The position numbers and the translations under genes are program-made. The notes beneath the pieces are model-generated. The model searched no databases. It had not been told where the DNA came from and saw only the letters and a program-made list of their open reading frames with translations. DNA of 64,000 nucleotides from DTDR01 sp964505415 (GTDB lineage: Bacteria > Hydrothermota > Tepidihabitantia > Tepidihabitantales > DTDR01), in the NCBI GenBank assembly GCA_964505415.1, contig CAZDHW010000003.1, positions 33,979 through 97,978 of the forward strand, given 5' to 3'. Positions 50,785 to 59,197 of the stretch are shown one piece after another. Numbering within the stretch: position 1 is the first letter of the stretch; every line of letters begins with the position of its first letter.

Positions 50785-51882
50785 ATGAAAAAAACTCCTT
50801 TTTATGAAAAACATTTGGAATTTAATGGAAAGATTATTAATTTTTTTTCTTATTTAATGCCCATCTCTTATTCTTCTATTAAAGAAGAGGTCTTTGCCGT
50901 AAGAAATAATTGTGGTCTTTTTGATGTTTCCCATATGGGTAGGATAGAGATAAGTGGAAAAAATTATAAAGAATTTGTTAATTACTTAATTACTAATGAT
51001 GTCTTTTCCTTAAAGGAATATCAAGCCTGTTATGCTTGTATGTTATCTGAGGATGGGGGAATTATCGATGACCTAGTCTGTTACCGTCTGCCGGAGCGGA
51101 TTCTTTTGGTTGTCAATTGTGCTAATATCGAAAAAGATTTTGCTCACATTGTAAAAAATAACAAATTTGGTTGTCAAGTTAAAAATATTTCCGAGGATAT
51201 TTGTCAATTGGCTTTACAAGGGAAAAGGGCAGAAAGTTTTTTGGCTTGCTTTACTGATTTTGACCTTTCCCAAATAAATTTTTACTATGCAAAAATGATA
51301 GAAATTTTAGGAATACCCATGCTTGTCTCCCGAACGGGTTATACCGGTGAAGACGGTTTTGAACTTTATTTTGAACGCCAATACGCCCATTTTGTTTGGG
51401 ACAAATTTTTTGAAAAAGGAAAAGAATTTTCCCTTCTTCCTTGCGGTTTAGGTGCTCGGGATATGTTAAGATTAGAAATGGGTTATTGCCTTTATGGTCA
51501 AGATATTGATGAGGATAAAAATCCCTTAGAAGCCAATCTTTCTTTTGTGGTTAAATTTAATAAAGATTTTATTGGTAAAGAAGCCTTATTAAAAATAAAA
51601 GAAAACGGCTTAAAAAGAAAACTTTGCGGAATAAAATTTGACGGCAAAGTAATTCCGCGACCGAGAACAAAGATTTATGACCAAGCAAAAAGGGAGATTG
51701 GTTTTATCACGAGTGGCACCTTTTCTTTTACTTTAAATTGGGGGATTGCTTTAGGGTATTTAGCTATCGATTATTCTCAGGTAGGTAATAAGGTTTATTT
51801 AGAAGGAGGAAAAATAGGCGAGATTGTAAGATTGCCATTTTATCAAAATGGTAGTATTAAAAAACTTAAAAAGGAGGTTTAA
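50785..51882 (+). CDS. gcvT: Glycine cleavage system T protein (aminomethyltransferase)
   Basis: GcvT moves the methylene group from aminomethyl-lipoyl-GcvH to THF and releases ammonia. The 365-residue length is normal. Signatures are 'NCGLFDVSHMGRIEISG', 'GIIDDLVCYRLPE', 'SRTGYTGEDGFELYF' and 'GARDMLRLEMGYCLYGQDID', with the C-terminal 'GFITSGTFSFTLNWGIALGYL'. It leads the operon from a probable leaderless promoter. Its stop overlaps the gcvH start by 1 nt (TAATG), with AAAAAGGAGG in its last codons. Confidence 0.95.
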   Translation: MKKTPFYEKHLEFNGKIINFFSYLMPISYSSIKEEVFAVRNNCGLFDVSHMGRIEISGKNYKEFVNYLITNDVFSLKEYQACYACMLSEDGGIIDDLVCYRLPERILLVVNCANIEKDFAHIVKNNKFGCQVKNISEDICQLALQGKRAESFLACFTDFDLSQINFYYAKMIEILGIPMLVSRTGYTGEDGFELYFERQYAHFVWDKFFEKGKEFSLLPCGLGARDMLRLEMGYCLYGQDIDEDKNPLEANLSFVVKFNKDFIGKEALLKIKENGLKRKLCGIKFDGKVIPRPRTKIYDQAKREIGFITSGTFSFTLNWGIALGYLAIDYSQVGNKVYLEGGKIGEIVRLPFYQNGSIKKLKKEV

Positions 51883-52271
51883 TGAGTTTAGTTTTAGATG
51901 GTTTATATTATACCAAAACTCATGAATGGTTAAAAGTGGAAGATGATATTGGAATAATTGGAATTACTGATTTTGCCCAAAAGGAATTACAAGATATTGT
52001 CTATTTTGGCATTGAGGAGAATCTTATTGGAAAAAGTTTAAAAGCCAATGAGAAGTTTGGTTATGTGGAAGCGGTGAAAACTGCCAGTGATTTGTACCTG
52101 CCGGTTTCGGGCGAGATTATTGAGATAAATAAAGAAGTAATTGACAATCCAGCACTGGCTAATCAGGACCCTTATGGTCGGGGTTGGCTTATTAAGATTA
52201 AAATAAAAGATAAAGAGGAATTAAAAGATTTATTAAATAGTGAAGAATATAAAAAACATATTGGTGAATAA
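51882..52271 (+). CDS. gcvH: Glycine cleavage system H protein
   Basis: GcvH carries the lipoyl arm that shuttles aminomethyl and electrons between P, T and L proteins. The 129-residue protein has 'YTKTHEWLKVEDDIGIIGITDFAQ' type strands and the lipoylation site Lys66 in 'GYVEAVKTASDLYLPVSGEI'. It follows gcvT with a strong SD in the overlap. It ends 2 nt before gcvPA. Lipoylation enzymes are not in the window. Confidence 0.96.
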   Translation: MSLVLDGLYYTKTHEWLKVEDDIGIIGITDFAQKELQDIVYFGIEENLIGKSLKANEKFGYVEAVKTASDLYLPVSGEIIEINKEVIDNPALANQDPYGRGWLIKIKIKDKEELKDLLNSEEYKKHIGE

Positions 52272-52273
52272 GT

Positions 52274-53620
52274 ATGTTTATTCCCCATAGCGAAGAAGAA
52301 ATAAGGGAAATGCTTGAAACCCTTGGTAAAAAAAGTTTGGCTGAACTTTTTTTGACAATTCCCGATGATTTGAAGATAGAAGTTAAAGAAGAAAAAATTA
52401 AAGTATTAAAAGAAGCCGAAGTAAGAAAGGAATTAAAAAGAATAGCTGAAGAAAACAAAAATCTTAACGAATACATTTCCTTTCTCGGCGGTGGGATTTA
52501 TGACCATTATATTCCCGCATGCATTGACCAAATTGTTTTAAGAAGTGAATTTTATACTGCTTATACTCCTTATCAGCCGGAGGTTTCCCAAGGGACTTTA
52601 CAAGCAATGTTTGAATTCCAATCGCTAATTTGTGACCTTTTTAAAATGGATGTAGCTACTGCTTCTCATTATGATGGTGGGACGGCTTTAGCGGAAGCAA
52701 TTTATATAATGAAAAAGAAAGGTTACAAAAATTGTTTAATTTCTAAGGGAATATCGCCTTTTCATTTAAAAATAATTGCGACTTATTTTTTAGGTCAAGA
52801 GTTAAATTTTTGTGAAATTCCGTTAAAAGACTTTACTATTGATTTGGATTATTTAGAAAAGAAGGCAAAAGAGTTCGCCGGTAATTTCTTTTTTGTCTTC
52901 CAAACTCCCAACTTCTTTGGTTTTTTAGAAGAAGTTGAGGATATTAGTAAGATTGTTAAAGAAAGCGATGGAAAAATAATCGTCTCTTGCGATCCAATTT
53001 CTTTAGCAATTTTAAAACCACCAGGAGAATATGATGCTTGCTTGGCAACTGCTGAAGGTCAATCTTTGGGGCTTTATCCATCCTTTGGTGGACCGCTTTT
53101 AGGAATTTTGACAGCTAAAAAAGAGTATATTCGCGATTTACCCGGAAGAATTTGTGGCCAAACAGTAGATAAAGACGGAAAAATTGGTTATGTGACTGTC
53201 TTACAAACAAGAGAGCAACATATTAGAAGGGAAAAGGCAACTTCTAATATTTGCACCAATCAACAACTTTGCGCTTTAAGGGCAGCAATCTATCTTTCGC
53301 TAATGGGTAAAGAAGGTCTTAAGAAGGTTTTTTACCTTTCTTTTTGTAAAAGCCATTATCTTTATGAGAATTTATTGAATTTAGGTTTTTTTGAAGAGGT
53401 GTCAAAGAAGCCGTTTTTTAAGGAATTTACCATTAAAAGCAAAATACCAGTAAAAGAAATTTTGGAAAAATGTGAAAAAGAAAAGATTTATCCGGGAATT
53501 TCTCTTTTTGAAATTTATCAAGAGGAAGCCTTTAAAGATCTTCTTTTAATTGCCGTTACGGAAAAGAAAAGAAAAGAGGAATTGGATTATTTTCTTGAAG
53601 TTCTAAAAAGGAGTTTTTAA
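52274..53620 (+). CDS. gcvPA: Glycine dehydrogenase (decarboxylating) subunit 1
   Basis: This is the alpha subunit of the split P protein, which decarboxylates glycine with PLP. The 448-residue protein has the N-terminal 'FIPHSEEEIREMLETLG', 'FLGGGIYDHYIPACIDQI', 'YTPYQPEVSQGTLQAMFEFQSLI' and 'EGQSLGLYPSFGGPLLGIL', which are standard for subunit 1. The lysine that binds PLP is in subunit 2. Its stop overlaps the start of a small Cys-rich gene by 1 nt (TAATG). Confidence 0.95.
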   Translation: MFIPHSEEEIREMLETLGKKSLAELFLTIPDDLKIEVKEEKIKVLKEAEVRKELKRIAEENKNLNEYISFLGGGIYDHYIPACIDQIVLRSEFYTAYTPYQPEVSQGTLQAMFEFQSLICDLFKMDVATASHYDGGTALAEAIYIMKKKGYKNCLISKGISPFHLKIIATYFLGQELNFCEIPLKDFTIDLDYLEKKAKEFAGNFFFVFQTPNFFGFLEEVEDISKIVKESDGKIIVSCDPISLAILKPPGEYDACLATAEGQSLGLYPSFGGPLLGILTAKKEYIRDLPGRICGQTVDKDGKIGYVTVLQTREQHIRREKATSNICTNQQLCALRAAIYLSLMGKEGLKKVFYLSFCKSHYLYENLLNLGFFEEVSKKPFFKEFTIKSKIPVKEILEKCEKEKIYPGISLFEIYQEEAFKDLLLIAVTEKKRKEELDYFLEVLKRSF

Positions 53621-53814
53621 TGGAATGTAATATTAAAAGGAATTTAAGTTTTTGTAATTGTTCTTATCCGGGATGCGAAAAAAAAGGCAAATGTTGCGAA
53701 TGTCTTCATTATCATTTAAAAAGAAAAGAAGTTCCGGCTTGCTTTTTTTCTCCAGAAGTTGAGAAGACCTATGACCGTTCAATTGAAAATTTTATAAAAA
53801 ATTATAAAAGATAA
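53620..53814 (+). CDS. DUF6485 Cys-rich small protein within the gcv operon
   Basis: This 64-residue protein has eight Cys in its first 41 residues, in motifs 'FCNCSYPGCEKKGKCCECLHYH' (broken here: FCNCSYPGC, GKCCECLHYH) and 'VPACFFSPE', which match what I know as DUF6485. The pattern suggests bound zinc or an iron-sulfur cluster. The C-terminal part is helical. It is inserted between the two halves of glycine decarboxylase, overlapping gcvPA by 1 nt and leaving 1 nt to gcvPB, so it is certainly co-translated. No function is known to me. Confidence 0.78.
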   Translation: MECNIKRNLSFCNCSYPGCEKKGKCCECLHYHLKRKEVPACFFSPEVEKTYDRSIENFIKNYKR

Positions 53815-53815
53815 T

Positions 53816-55255
53816 ATGCTGGAAAAATTGATTAAAGAATATTCTAAAAAGGGAAAATTTAACGATTATTTTGGCGATTGTGATGTGAAAGAACGCGATT
53901 TAGAAAAGGAGATTCCAAAGAGTTTAAGAAGAGAGGAGTTTTCTTTTATTGAAGTTTCCGAAATAGAAGTAATCCGCCATTTTATTCGCCTCTCTTCGTT
54001 AAATTACCACTTGGATAAAGGTATCTATCCTTTAGGAAGCTGTACAATGAAACATAATCCCAAAGTAAACGAAGAAATAAGTAGTTATGAAGGTTTTTTG
54101 TATCTCCATCCTTTACAGAAAGAGGTCGATGTTCAAGGAGCCTTAAAAATAATGTATGAGCTTAGCTGTTTTTTAAAAGAGATTTCGGGAATGGATGGGA
54201 TAAGTCTTCAACCACCGGCTGGCGCTAGTGGTGAGTTAACTGCCATGCTGGTGATAAAAAAATATTTTTTAGATAAAAAAGAAGCGCGGAAAATCGTTTT
54301 AATTCCTGATTCCGCCCATGGTACTAATCCCGCAAGTGTTTCGATGGCTGGTTTTACTTCGCAGACAATAAAATCTAATAGTGAAGGAATGATTGATTTG
54401 GAGGATTTTAAAAGAAATTTAAATGAAAATGTTGCCTGCTTAATGATTACCAATCCTAATACCTTGGGAATTTTTGAAAAGAATATCAAAATAATTGCTG
54501 AAGAGTTACATAAATATGGTGCCTTATTATATTTGGATGGCGCCAATCTTAACGCCTATTGCGGAATTCACCGTCCGGGTGATGCGGGTGTTGATATCAT
54601 GCATTTTAATCTCCATAAAACCTTTTCTACTCCTCATGGGGGTGGTGGTCCGGGAGCCGGACCAGTAGGGGCGAAAGTCTTCTTAGTTCCCTACTTACCC
54701 AATCCGAAGATTGAAAAAAACGGTGAAAAATATTATTTTAAATATGATAAAGAATCTATTGGTAAGACTGCCAGTTTCTATGGTAATTTTAATGTTTTTA
54801 TTAAAGCTTATACCTACATAAAAATGCACGGTTTAAAAGGCTTAAGAAAGGTTTCGCAGATTGCGGTTTTGAATGCCAATTATTTAAGAAAGCGATTAGA
54901 AGAAATTGGTTTTTCTTGTGAATATCAAACACCCACCTTACACGAATTTGTTTTGACTTTAAAAGATTTTAAGAAAAAAGATATTAGGGCTTTAGATATT
55001 GCTAAAAGATTATTAGATTATAATTGTCATGCGCCAACTGTTTATTTTCCTTTAATTGTTGCCGAAGCCTTTATGATTGAACCAACAGAAACCGAGCCGA
55101 AAGAAGAATTAGAACGGTTTATTTCGGTAATGAAAAAGATCAAAGAAGAGTGCGAAGAAAATCCCGAAATAGTAAAAAATGCTCCTCATAATACGCCGGT
55201 AAGAAGATTAGACGAAGGTAAGGCGGGGAGAGAATTAATTGTCAAATGGAGCTAA
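53816..55255 (+). CDS. gcvPB: Glycine dehydrogenase (decarboxylating) subunit 2
   Basis: This is the beta subunit of the split P protein. The 479-residue protein has 'GIYPLGSCTMKHNPK', 'LQPPAGASGELTAMLV', 'PDSAHGTNPASVSMAGF', 'DGANLNAYCGI' and the PLP lysine in 'NLHKTFSTPHGGGGPGAGP'. The C-terminal 'PTETEPKEELERFI' and 'NTPVRRLDEGKAGRE' are also typical. Its end overlaps the next small gene by 10 nt. With gcvT, gcvH and gcvPA it completes the T, H and P proteins; the L protein gene is not in the window. Confidence 0.95.
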   Translation: MLEKLIKEYSKKGKFNDYFGDCDVKERDLEKEIPKSLRREEFSFIEVSEIEVIRHFIRLSSLNYHLDKGIYPLGSCTMKHNPKVNEEISSYEGFLYLHPLQKEVDVQGALKIMYELSCFLKEISGMDGISLQPPAGASGELTAMLVIKKYFLDKKEARKIVLIPDSAHGTNPASVSMAGFTSQTIKSNSEGMIDLEDFKRNLNENVACLMITNPNTLGIFEKNIKIIAEELHKYGALLYLDGANLNAYCGIHRPGDAGVDIMHFNLHKTFSTPHGGGGPGAGPVGAKVFLVPYLPNPKIEKNGEKYYFKYDKESIGKTASFYGNFNVFIKAYTYIKMHGLKGLRKVSQIAVLNANYLRKRLEEIGFSCEYQTPTLHEFVLTLKDFKKKDIRALDIAKRLLDYNCHAPTVYFPLIVAEAFMIEPTETEPKEELERFISVMKKIKEECEENPEIVKNAPHNTPVRRLDEGKAGRELIVKWS

Positions 55256-55551
55256 CAATAGAAGAAAAAGAAGAATTGATAAATAAAATTGCTGAACGGG
55301 TAGTTTCTTTAAGATTGACACCAGTAGCAATTGTGTTATTAGAATCTTCTAAACCGTTATCTTTTGCTTTTACTCAACTTTTGGTATTTTTTCAGCCAAT
55401 TGTCACTTCTATTTTTAACCCCGTACCTTATGAAAAATTAATTCTGTTGTTTGAAGACCGAAATAATATTGAACTATTAATTAAAGAAATTGAAAAAAGA
55501 GAGGAAGAATATGGTAGAGAAAGAAAAAATAAAAAGAATCTTAGCAACTGA
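55246..55551 (+). CDS. Hypothetical protein between gcvPB and mutL
   Basis: I do not recognise this 101-residue protein. It has an amphipathic N-terminal helix (2-24), a moderately hydrophobic middle ('LTPVAIVLLESSKPLSFAFTQLLVFFQPIVTS' split over about 26-58) and a charged helical tail (70-101). The middle could be one membrane hairpin or an amphipathic contact surface. It overlaps gcvPB by 10 nt and MutL by about 40 nt, so it is translationally tied to both and may be a MutL partner. Confidence 0.6.
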   Translation: MELTIEEKEELINKIAERVVSLRLTPVAIVLLESSKPLSFAFTQLLVFFQPIVTSIFNPVPYEKLILLFEDRNNIELLIKEIEKREEEYGRERKNKKNLSN

Positions 55552-57337
55552 TTGTGGTAGCACCACTACCAAAGCAATCTTAATTGAAAAAAGGGGTGAA
55601 GAATATCGTCTAATTGTTCGGGGCGAAGCACCAACAACGGTAGAAGCACCTTTTGAAGATGTTACGCGGGGGGTTTTGAATGCCGTAAGGGAGGTGGAAG
55701 AATTGTCAGGCGTAAAAATATTAGAAGGAGAAAAAATTATTAAACCCTATAAAAATGAGAAGGAAGGAGTGGATATTTATGTTTCCACCAGTTCTGCTGG
55801 CGGTGGTTTGCAGATGATGGTTTGCGGGGTGGTTTTGACAATGACTGCGGAAAGTGCCCAAAGAGCCGCTTTGGGTGCGGGAGCAATTGTTATGGATGTG
55901 ATTGCTTCCAATGACGGTCGACTTCCTCACGAGAAAATTGAAAGAATAAGAAATTTAAGACCAGATATGATTTTACTTTCCGGTGGCGTTGATGGCGGTA
56001 CAATTTCCCATGTAGTAGAATTGGCAGAGTTGATAAGGGCTTCTGACCCAAAACCCCGATTTGGTATTGGTTATAAATTACCAGTAATTTATGCTGGTAA
56101 TAAAGATGCCCGGGAGCATATTTTAAAAATCTTAAAAGAACATACGGCTTTAGAAATTGTGGAAAATATTAGACCAGTTTTAGAAAGAGAGAATTTAGCA
56201 CCAGCGCGCCATAAAATCCACGACTTATTTATGGAACATGTGATGGCCCATGCACCTGGTTATAAAAAATTGATGGAATGGACCGATGTGCCTATTATGC
56301 CGACACCGGGAGCAGTTGGTCTTTTGATTGAACAGGTTGGTAGAAGTGAAAATATTGAAGTTTTAGGAGTAGATATTGGCGGTGCCACAACCGATATCTT
56401 TTCTTGTTTTCGCGATAAAAGGGCAGAAAGCGAAGAATTGGTATTTAATCGAACGGTAAGTGCCAATTTGGGAATGTCTTACAGTATTTCTAATGTTTTG
56501 AAAGAAGCCGGCATTAAAAATATTATTCGTTGGATTCCTTTTAAAATTGATGAAGGGGAGTTGAGAAATCGGATAAGAAACAAAATGATTAGACCAACAA
56601 CTATTCCCCACACTTTAGAAGAACTGAAGATTGAACAGGCAATCGCCAGAGAGGCATTAAGATTAGCATTAGAACAACACAAATCAATGGCAGTTGGTTT
56701 GAAAGGTATCCAACAGGAAAGGACAATCTCCGATGCCTTTGCCCAAGCTTTGACCGGTGAGACCTTAGTTGATATGATGAGTTTAAATTTAATTATTGGT
56801 TCTGGTGGTATTCTTTCGCACGCTCCAAGAAGAGTGCAAGCGGCAATGATGATGATTGATGGTTTTTTGCCGGAAGGAGTTACTCGTTTAGCGGTTGATA
56901 GTATCTTCATGATGCCCCATTTAGGTGTTTTATCTACGGTTCATCCGGAAGCGGCTAAACAAGTTTTTGATAAAGACTGTCTTATTAGATTAGGCACCTG
57001 TATTGCTCCGGTTGGTGAAGGGAAAGAAGGGGTAAAAGTTATGAAAATAAAAATCTACAAAAAAGATGGGAGTATTATTGAAAAAGACTGTTATTATAGT
57101 GAAATTTATCTTATTCCTTTGCGCGAGGGAGAAAAAGCCAAAGTAGAAATAATTCCCGAAAAAGGCTTTGATGTTGGTGCTGGTAGAGGTAAAAAGTTAG
57201 AGACGGAAGCGGAGGGTGGAGTAGTGGGAATAATTATTGATTGTCGTGGTCGTCCTTTGTATCTACCAAAAGAAGAAAATAAAAGAATTGAACTTTTAAA
57301 TAAATGGGCAAATTCAGTTAATCTCTATCCTCAATAA
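55511..57337 (+). CDS. MutL/GlmL-family accessory protein (ASKHA fold)
   Basis: This protein of 608 residues belongs to the family of the glutamate mutase accessory protein MutL/GlmL, ASKHA-type ATPases thought to reactivate B12-dependent aminomutases. It has the phosphate-1 loop 'LATDCGSTTTKAILIE', 'STSSAGGGLQMMVCG', 'LLSGGVDGGTISHV', the phosphate-2 loop 'VLGVDIGGATTDIFS' and 'LIIGSGGILSHAP'. The start is the ATG at 55511 after AGAGAGGAAG, not the upstream TTG. No mutase subunit (MutS/MutE or OraS/OraE type) is nearby; instead the gene follows the glycine cleavage operon and precedes queF. Confidence 0.85.
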   Translation: MVEKEKIKRILATDCGSTTTKAILIEKRGEEYRLIVRGEAPTTVEAPFEDVTRGVLNAVREVEELSGVKILEGEKIIKPYKNEKEGVDIYVSTSSAGGGLQMMVCGVVLTMTAESAQRAALGAGAIVMDVIASNDGRLPHEKIERIRNLRPDMILLSGGVDGGTISHVVELAELIRASDPKPRFGIGYKLPVIYAGNKDAREHILKILKEHTALEIVENIRPVLERENLAPARHKIHDLFMEHVMAHAPGYKKLMEWTDVPIMPTPGAVGLLIEQVGRSENIEVLGVDIGGATTDIFSCFRDKRAESEELVFNRTVSANLGMSYSISNVLKEAGIKNIIRWIPFKIDEGELRNRIRNKMIRPTTIPHTLEELKIEQAIAREALRLALEQHKSMAVGLKGIQQERTISDAFAQALTGETLVDMMSLNLIIGSGGILSHAPRRVQAAMMMIDGFLPEGVTRLAVDSIFMMPHLGVLSTVHPEAAKQVFDKDCLIRLGTCIAPVGEGKEGVKVMKIKIYKKDGSIIEKDCYYSEIYLIPLREGEKAKVEIIPEKGFDVGAGRGKKLETEAEGGVVGIIIDCRGRPLYLPKEENKRIELLNKWANSVNLYPQ

Positions 57338-57708
57338 TGGAAGAATTAGAAAAGGCAAGGGAAGCCAAAAAGGAATTGAAAAAGATAAAAAACGAATTTG
57401 CGGGAAGAGATTATTTAATAAATTTAGAAAACCAAGAATTGACCGCCCTTTGCCCTTTTACCACCAATCCTGATTTTTACCAAATAAAAATTACCTATCA
57501 ACCCAATAAAGAACTTATTGAACTTAAAAGTTTAAAACTATATTTACAAAAATTTCGTGACATAAGAATTACTCACGAATCGTTATTGAATATTATCTTT
57601 GAAGATATTGATTCTTTAATCTCACCAAAATACTTAAAAGTTGAATTAAATGTTAATATTCGTGGTGGAATAAAGACCACCGTTATTCGGGAAGAAAAAA
57701 AAGATTGA
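57337..57708 (+). CDS. queF: NADPH-dependent 7-cyano-7-deazaguanine reductase (preQ1 synthase)
   Basis: QueF reduces preQ0 to preQ1 in queuosine synthesis. The 123-residue length matches the short, single-domain type. The nucleophilic Cys39 is in 'LTALCPFTTNPDF', with the catalytic Asp46 seven residues later; 'LIELKSLKLYLQKFRD' is the NADPH-binding signature and 'ITHESLLN' carries the conserved His-Glu. The C-terminal 'VNIRGGIKT' is also typical. It overlaps mutL by 1 nt and the transporter by 4 nt. The other queuosine genes and tgt are not here. Confidence 0.92.
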   Translation: MEELEKAREAKKELKKIKNEFAGRDYLINLENQELTALCPFTTNPDFYQIKITYQPNKELIELKSLKLYLQKFRDIRITHESLLNIIFEDIDSLISPKYLKVELNVNIRGGIKTTVIREEKKD

Positions 57709-58385
57709 TTGTCTATCTCTATTGGCTAATAGGTTTGACCATTACTACTTATTTTAGTGCTTTTTTTGTTAAAAGATTTAAAGAAACTGGTTATGCCTTT
57801 TTGGTTGGTTTTTATGTTATCTATTTAGGAGCTTCTCAAATTCTTGCCACTCGGATAATAAAATTTGATTTGGGCTTTGTCTCTTTTTTTGCTCCTTCAG
57901 CAGTTTTTATCTATCCCTTTATTGCCCAAGTTTTAGATATGATTAATGAAGTTTACGGAAGAGAAAAAAGTTATTTAGCGATTATTATTGCCTTTCTTTC
58001 GCAAGTTTTATTAGTAATCTTTATTCTCTTGGTAAATAGTTTAAAACCAGCACCATTTTTTTTCTACGAGGATGCCTGGCAAAGGATTTTTAAATTAGGA
58101 ATAAGAATTACTGTTGCTTCCTGGGTTTCTTTTTTAATCTGCCAATATATTGATGCCACTATTTTTGCCTTTTTAAAAAAGCGATATGAGAAAAAAGTCT
58201 TATTAAGAAGTATCACTTCGGATGCGATTGATTTAACCTTAGATAGTATTATCTTTATCACCCTGGCGTTTTTAGGTGTCCAGCCAATAATTCCTTTAAT
58301 CATTGGTCAGATAGTTAGTAAAAATATAATTGGTTTTATTGATACCCCCTTCTTCCTTTGGTATAAAAGAATGGTTGGTGATTGA
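57705..58385 (+). CDS. Queuosine precursor transporter (YhhQ/VUT family)
   Basis: This 226-residue membrane protein has about six helices (roughly 4-20, 28-48, 58-78, 87-108, 130-150, 180-215). The motifs 'SAVFIYPFIAQVLDMINEVYG' and 'SDAIDLTLDSIIFITLAFLG' are those of the DUF165/YhhQ family, which imports queuosine precursors such as preQ0 or preQ1. A TTG start overlaps the queF stop by 4 nt (TTGA). The pairing with queF suggests salvage of preQ0 followed by reduction. Confidence 0.88.
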   Translation: MIVYLYWLIGLTITTYFSAFFVKRFKETGYAFLVGFYVIYLGASQILATRIIKFDLGFVSFFAPSAVFIYPFIAQVLDMINEVYGREKSYLAIIIAFLSQVLLVIFILLVNSLKPAPFFFYEDAWQRIFKLGIRITVASWVSFLICQYIDATIFAFLKKRYEKKVLLRSITSDAIDLTLDSIIFITLAFLGVQPIIPLIIGQIVSKNIIGFIDTPFFLWYKRMVGD

Positions 58386-58432
58386 AATTATTTTTGCCTT
58401 AAAGATTGGAAACAAATAAAAGAAAGAAAATT

Positions 58433-58660
58433 AAATAGCCTACTCCTATACTGTTCAGGAAACTCTTTGGGGAACGGATGTCTTTCAACCACTATTTTTC
58501 TTATCCATAAGAGATACTTTTTCAATTTCTTTTTAATTCCATATATCTTTTTCTTTTCCATTTTTTTCCCCACTTTTATATTATATATAACGAAAAAAGA
58601 TTGTCTTTCTTACCTCAAAAATTAGGGGTAAGATAAAGGGTCATTTTTCCGTTATATATT
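58433..58660. repeat. Palindromic repeat, copy 2 (most intact)
   Basis: Between the convergent transporter and macro-domain genes lies a 267-nt gap without ORFs. From about 58583 to 58657 it holds an imperfect inverted repeat with arms of about 33-36 nt. The left arm runs from ATATATAACGAAAAA to TTACC, the right arm from GGGGTAAGATAAAG to CGTTATATAT, with a loop of about 10 nt. The right arm end encodes the last codons of the macro-domain gene. AATAGCCTACTCCTATAC (58434-58451) matches, inverted, GTATAGGAGGCTATT near 2000. It may be a decayed mobile repeat and may also end transcription from both sides. Confidence 0.55.
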
Positions 58661-59197
58661 ATTAGCCAAAAATCTTTTTATCAATTCCTTATAGATATTA
58701 TAGGCTTCTTTATCAAAGAGGACAAATCTAATCTTTTTTACTTTCTTTAATTTGGGAATTAATTCTATACAAGTTTTTAAAGCAACCTCAGTTGCCTCTT
58801 TTATTGGATAACCAAAAAAGCCGGTGGAGATTGCCGGAAAAGCAATTGAGGAGATATTTTTCTCTTCGCAGATTTTTAGAGCATTCTCATAACATAAAGA
58901 AAGAATTTTATCTTCGGGTTTATCCTTTCCGTAAACTGGTCCTAAACAATGGATAACATATTTATTCGGTAGTTTATAACCTTTAGTGATAACTGCTTCT
59001 CCCGGTTTAATTGGTGCGTATTTTTCACATTCTTTTTCTAATTCGGGGCCAGCTGCTTTATGGATAGCACCGGCAACCCCACCACCCCTTCTTAAATAGG
59101 CATTTGCCGCATTGACAATGGCTTCAATATCTGGCTGTTTGGTTATGTCACCTTGAATAATCTCAATGGTTACTCCTTTATATTCAACACTTACCAT
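58652..59197 (-). CDS. Macro domain protein (ADP-ribose binding/hydrolysing)
   Basis: This 181-residue protein is a stand-alone macro domain: 'IEIIQGDITKQPDIEAIVNAANAYL' near the start (with the ADP-ribose-binding Asp and NAAN), 'RRGGGVAGAIHKAAGPELEKEC', 'VIHCLGPVYG' and 'IAFPAISTGFFGYPIKEA'. Such proteins remove ADP-ribose from proteins or nucleic acids, or deacetylate O-acetyl-ADP-ribose. The catalytic Asn and the G-rich loop are both present. It overlaps the DUF192 gene by 7 nt and is the last gene of the cvpA-glyS operon. Confidence 0.92.
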   Translation of the reverse strand: MVSVEYKGVTIEIIQGDITKQPDIEAIVNAANAYLRRGGGVAGAIHKAAGPELEKECEKYAPIKPGEAVITKGYKLPNKYVIHCLGPVYGKDKPEDKILSLCYENALKICEEKNISSIAFPAISTGFFGYPIKEATEVALKTCIELIPKLKKVKKIRFVLFDKEAYNIYKELIKRFLANNI

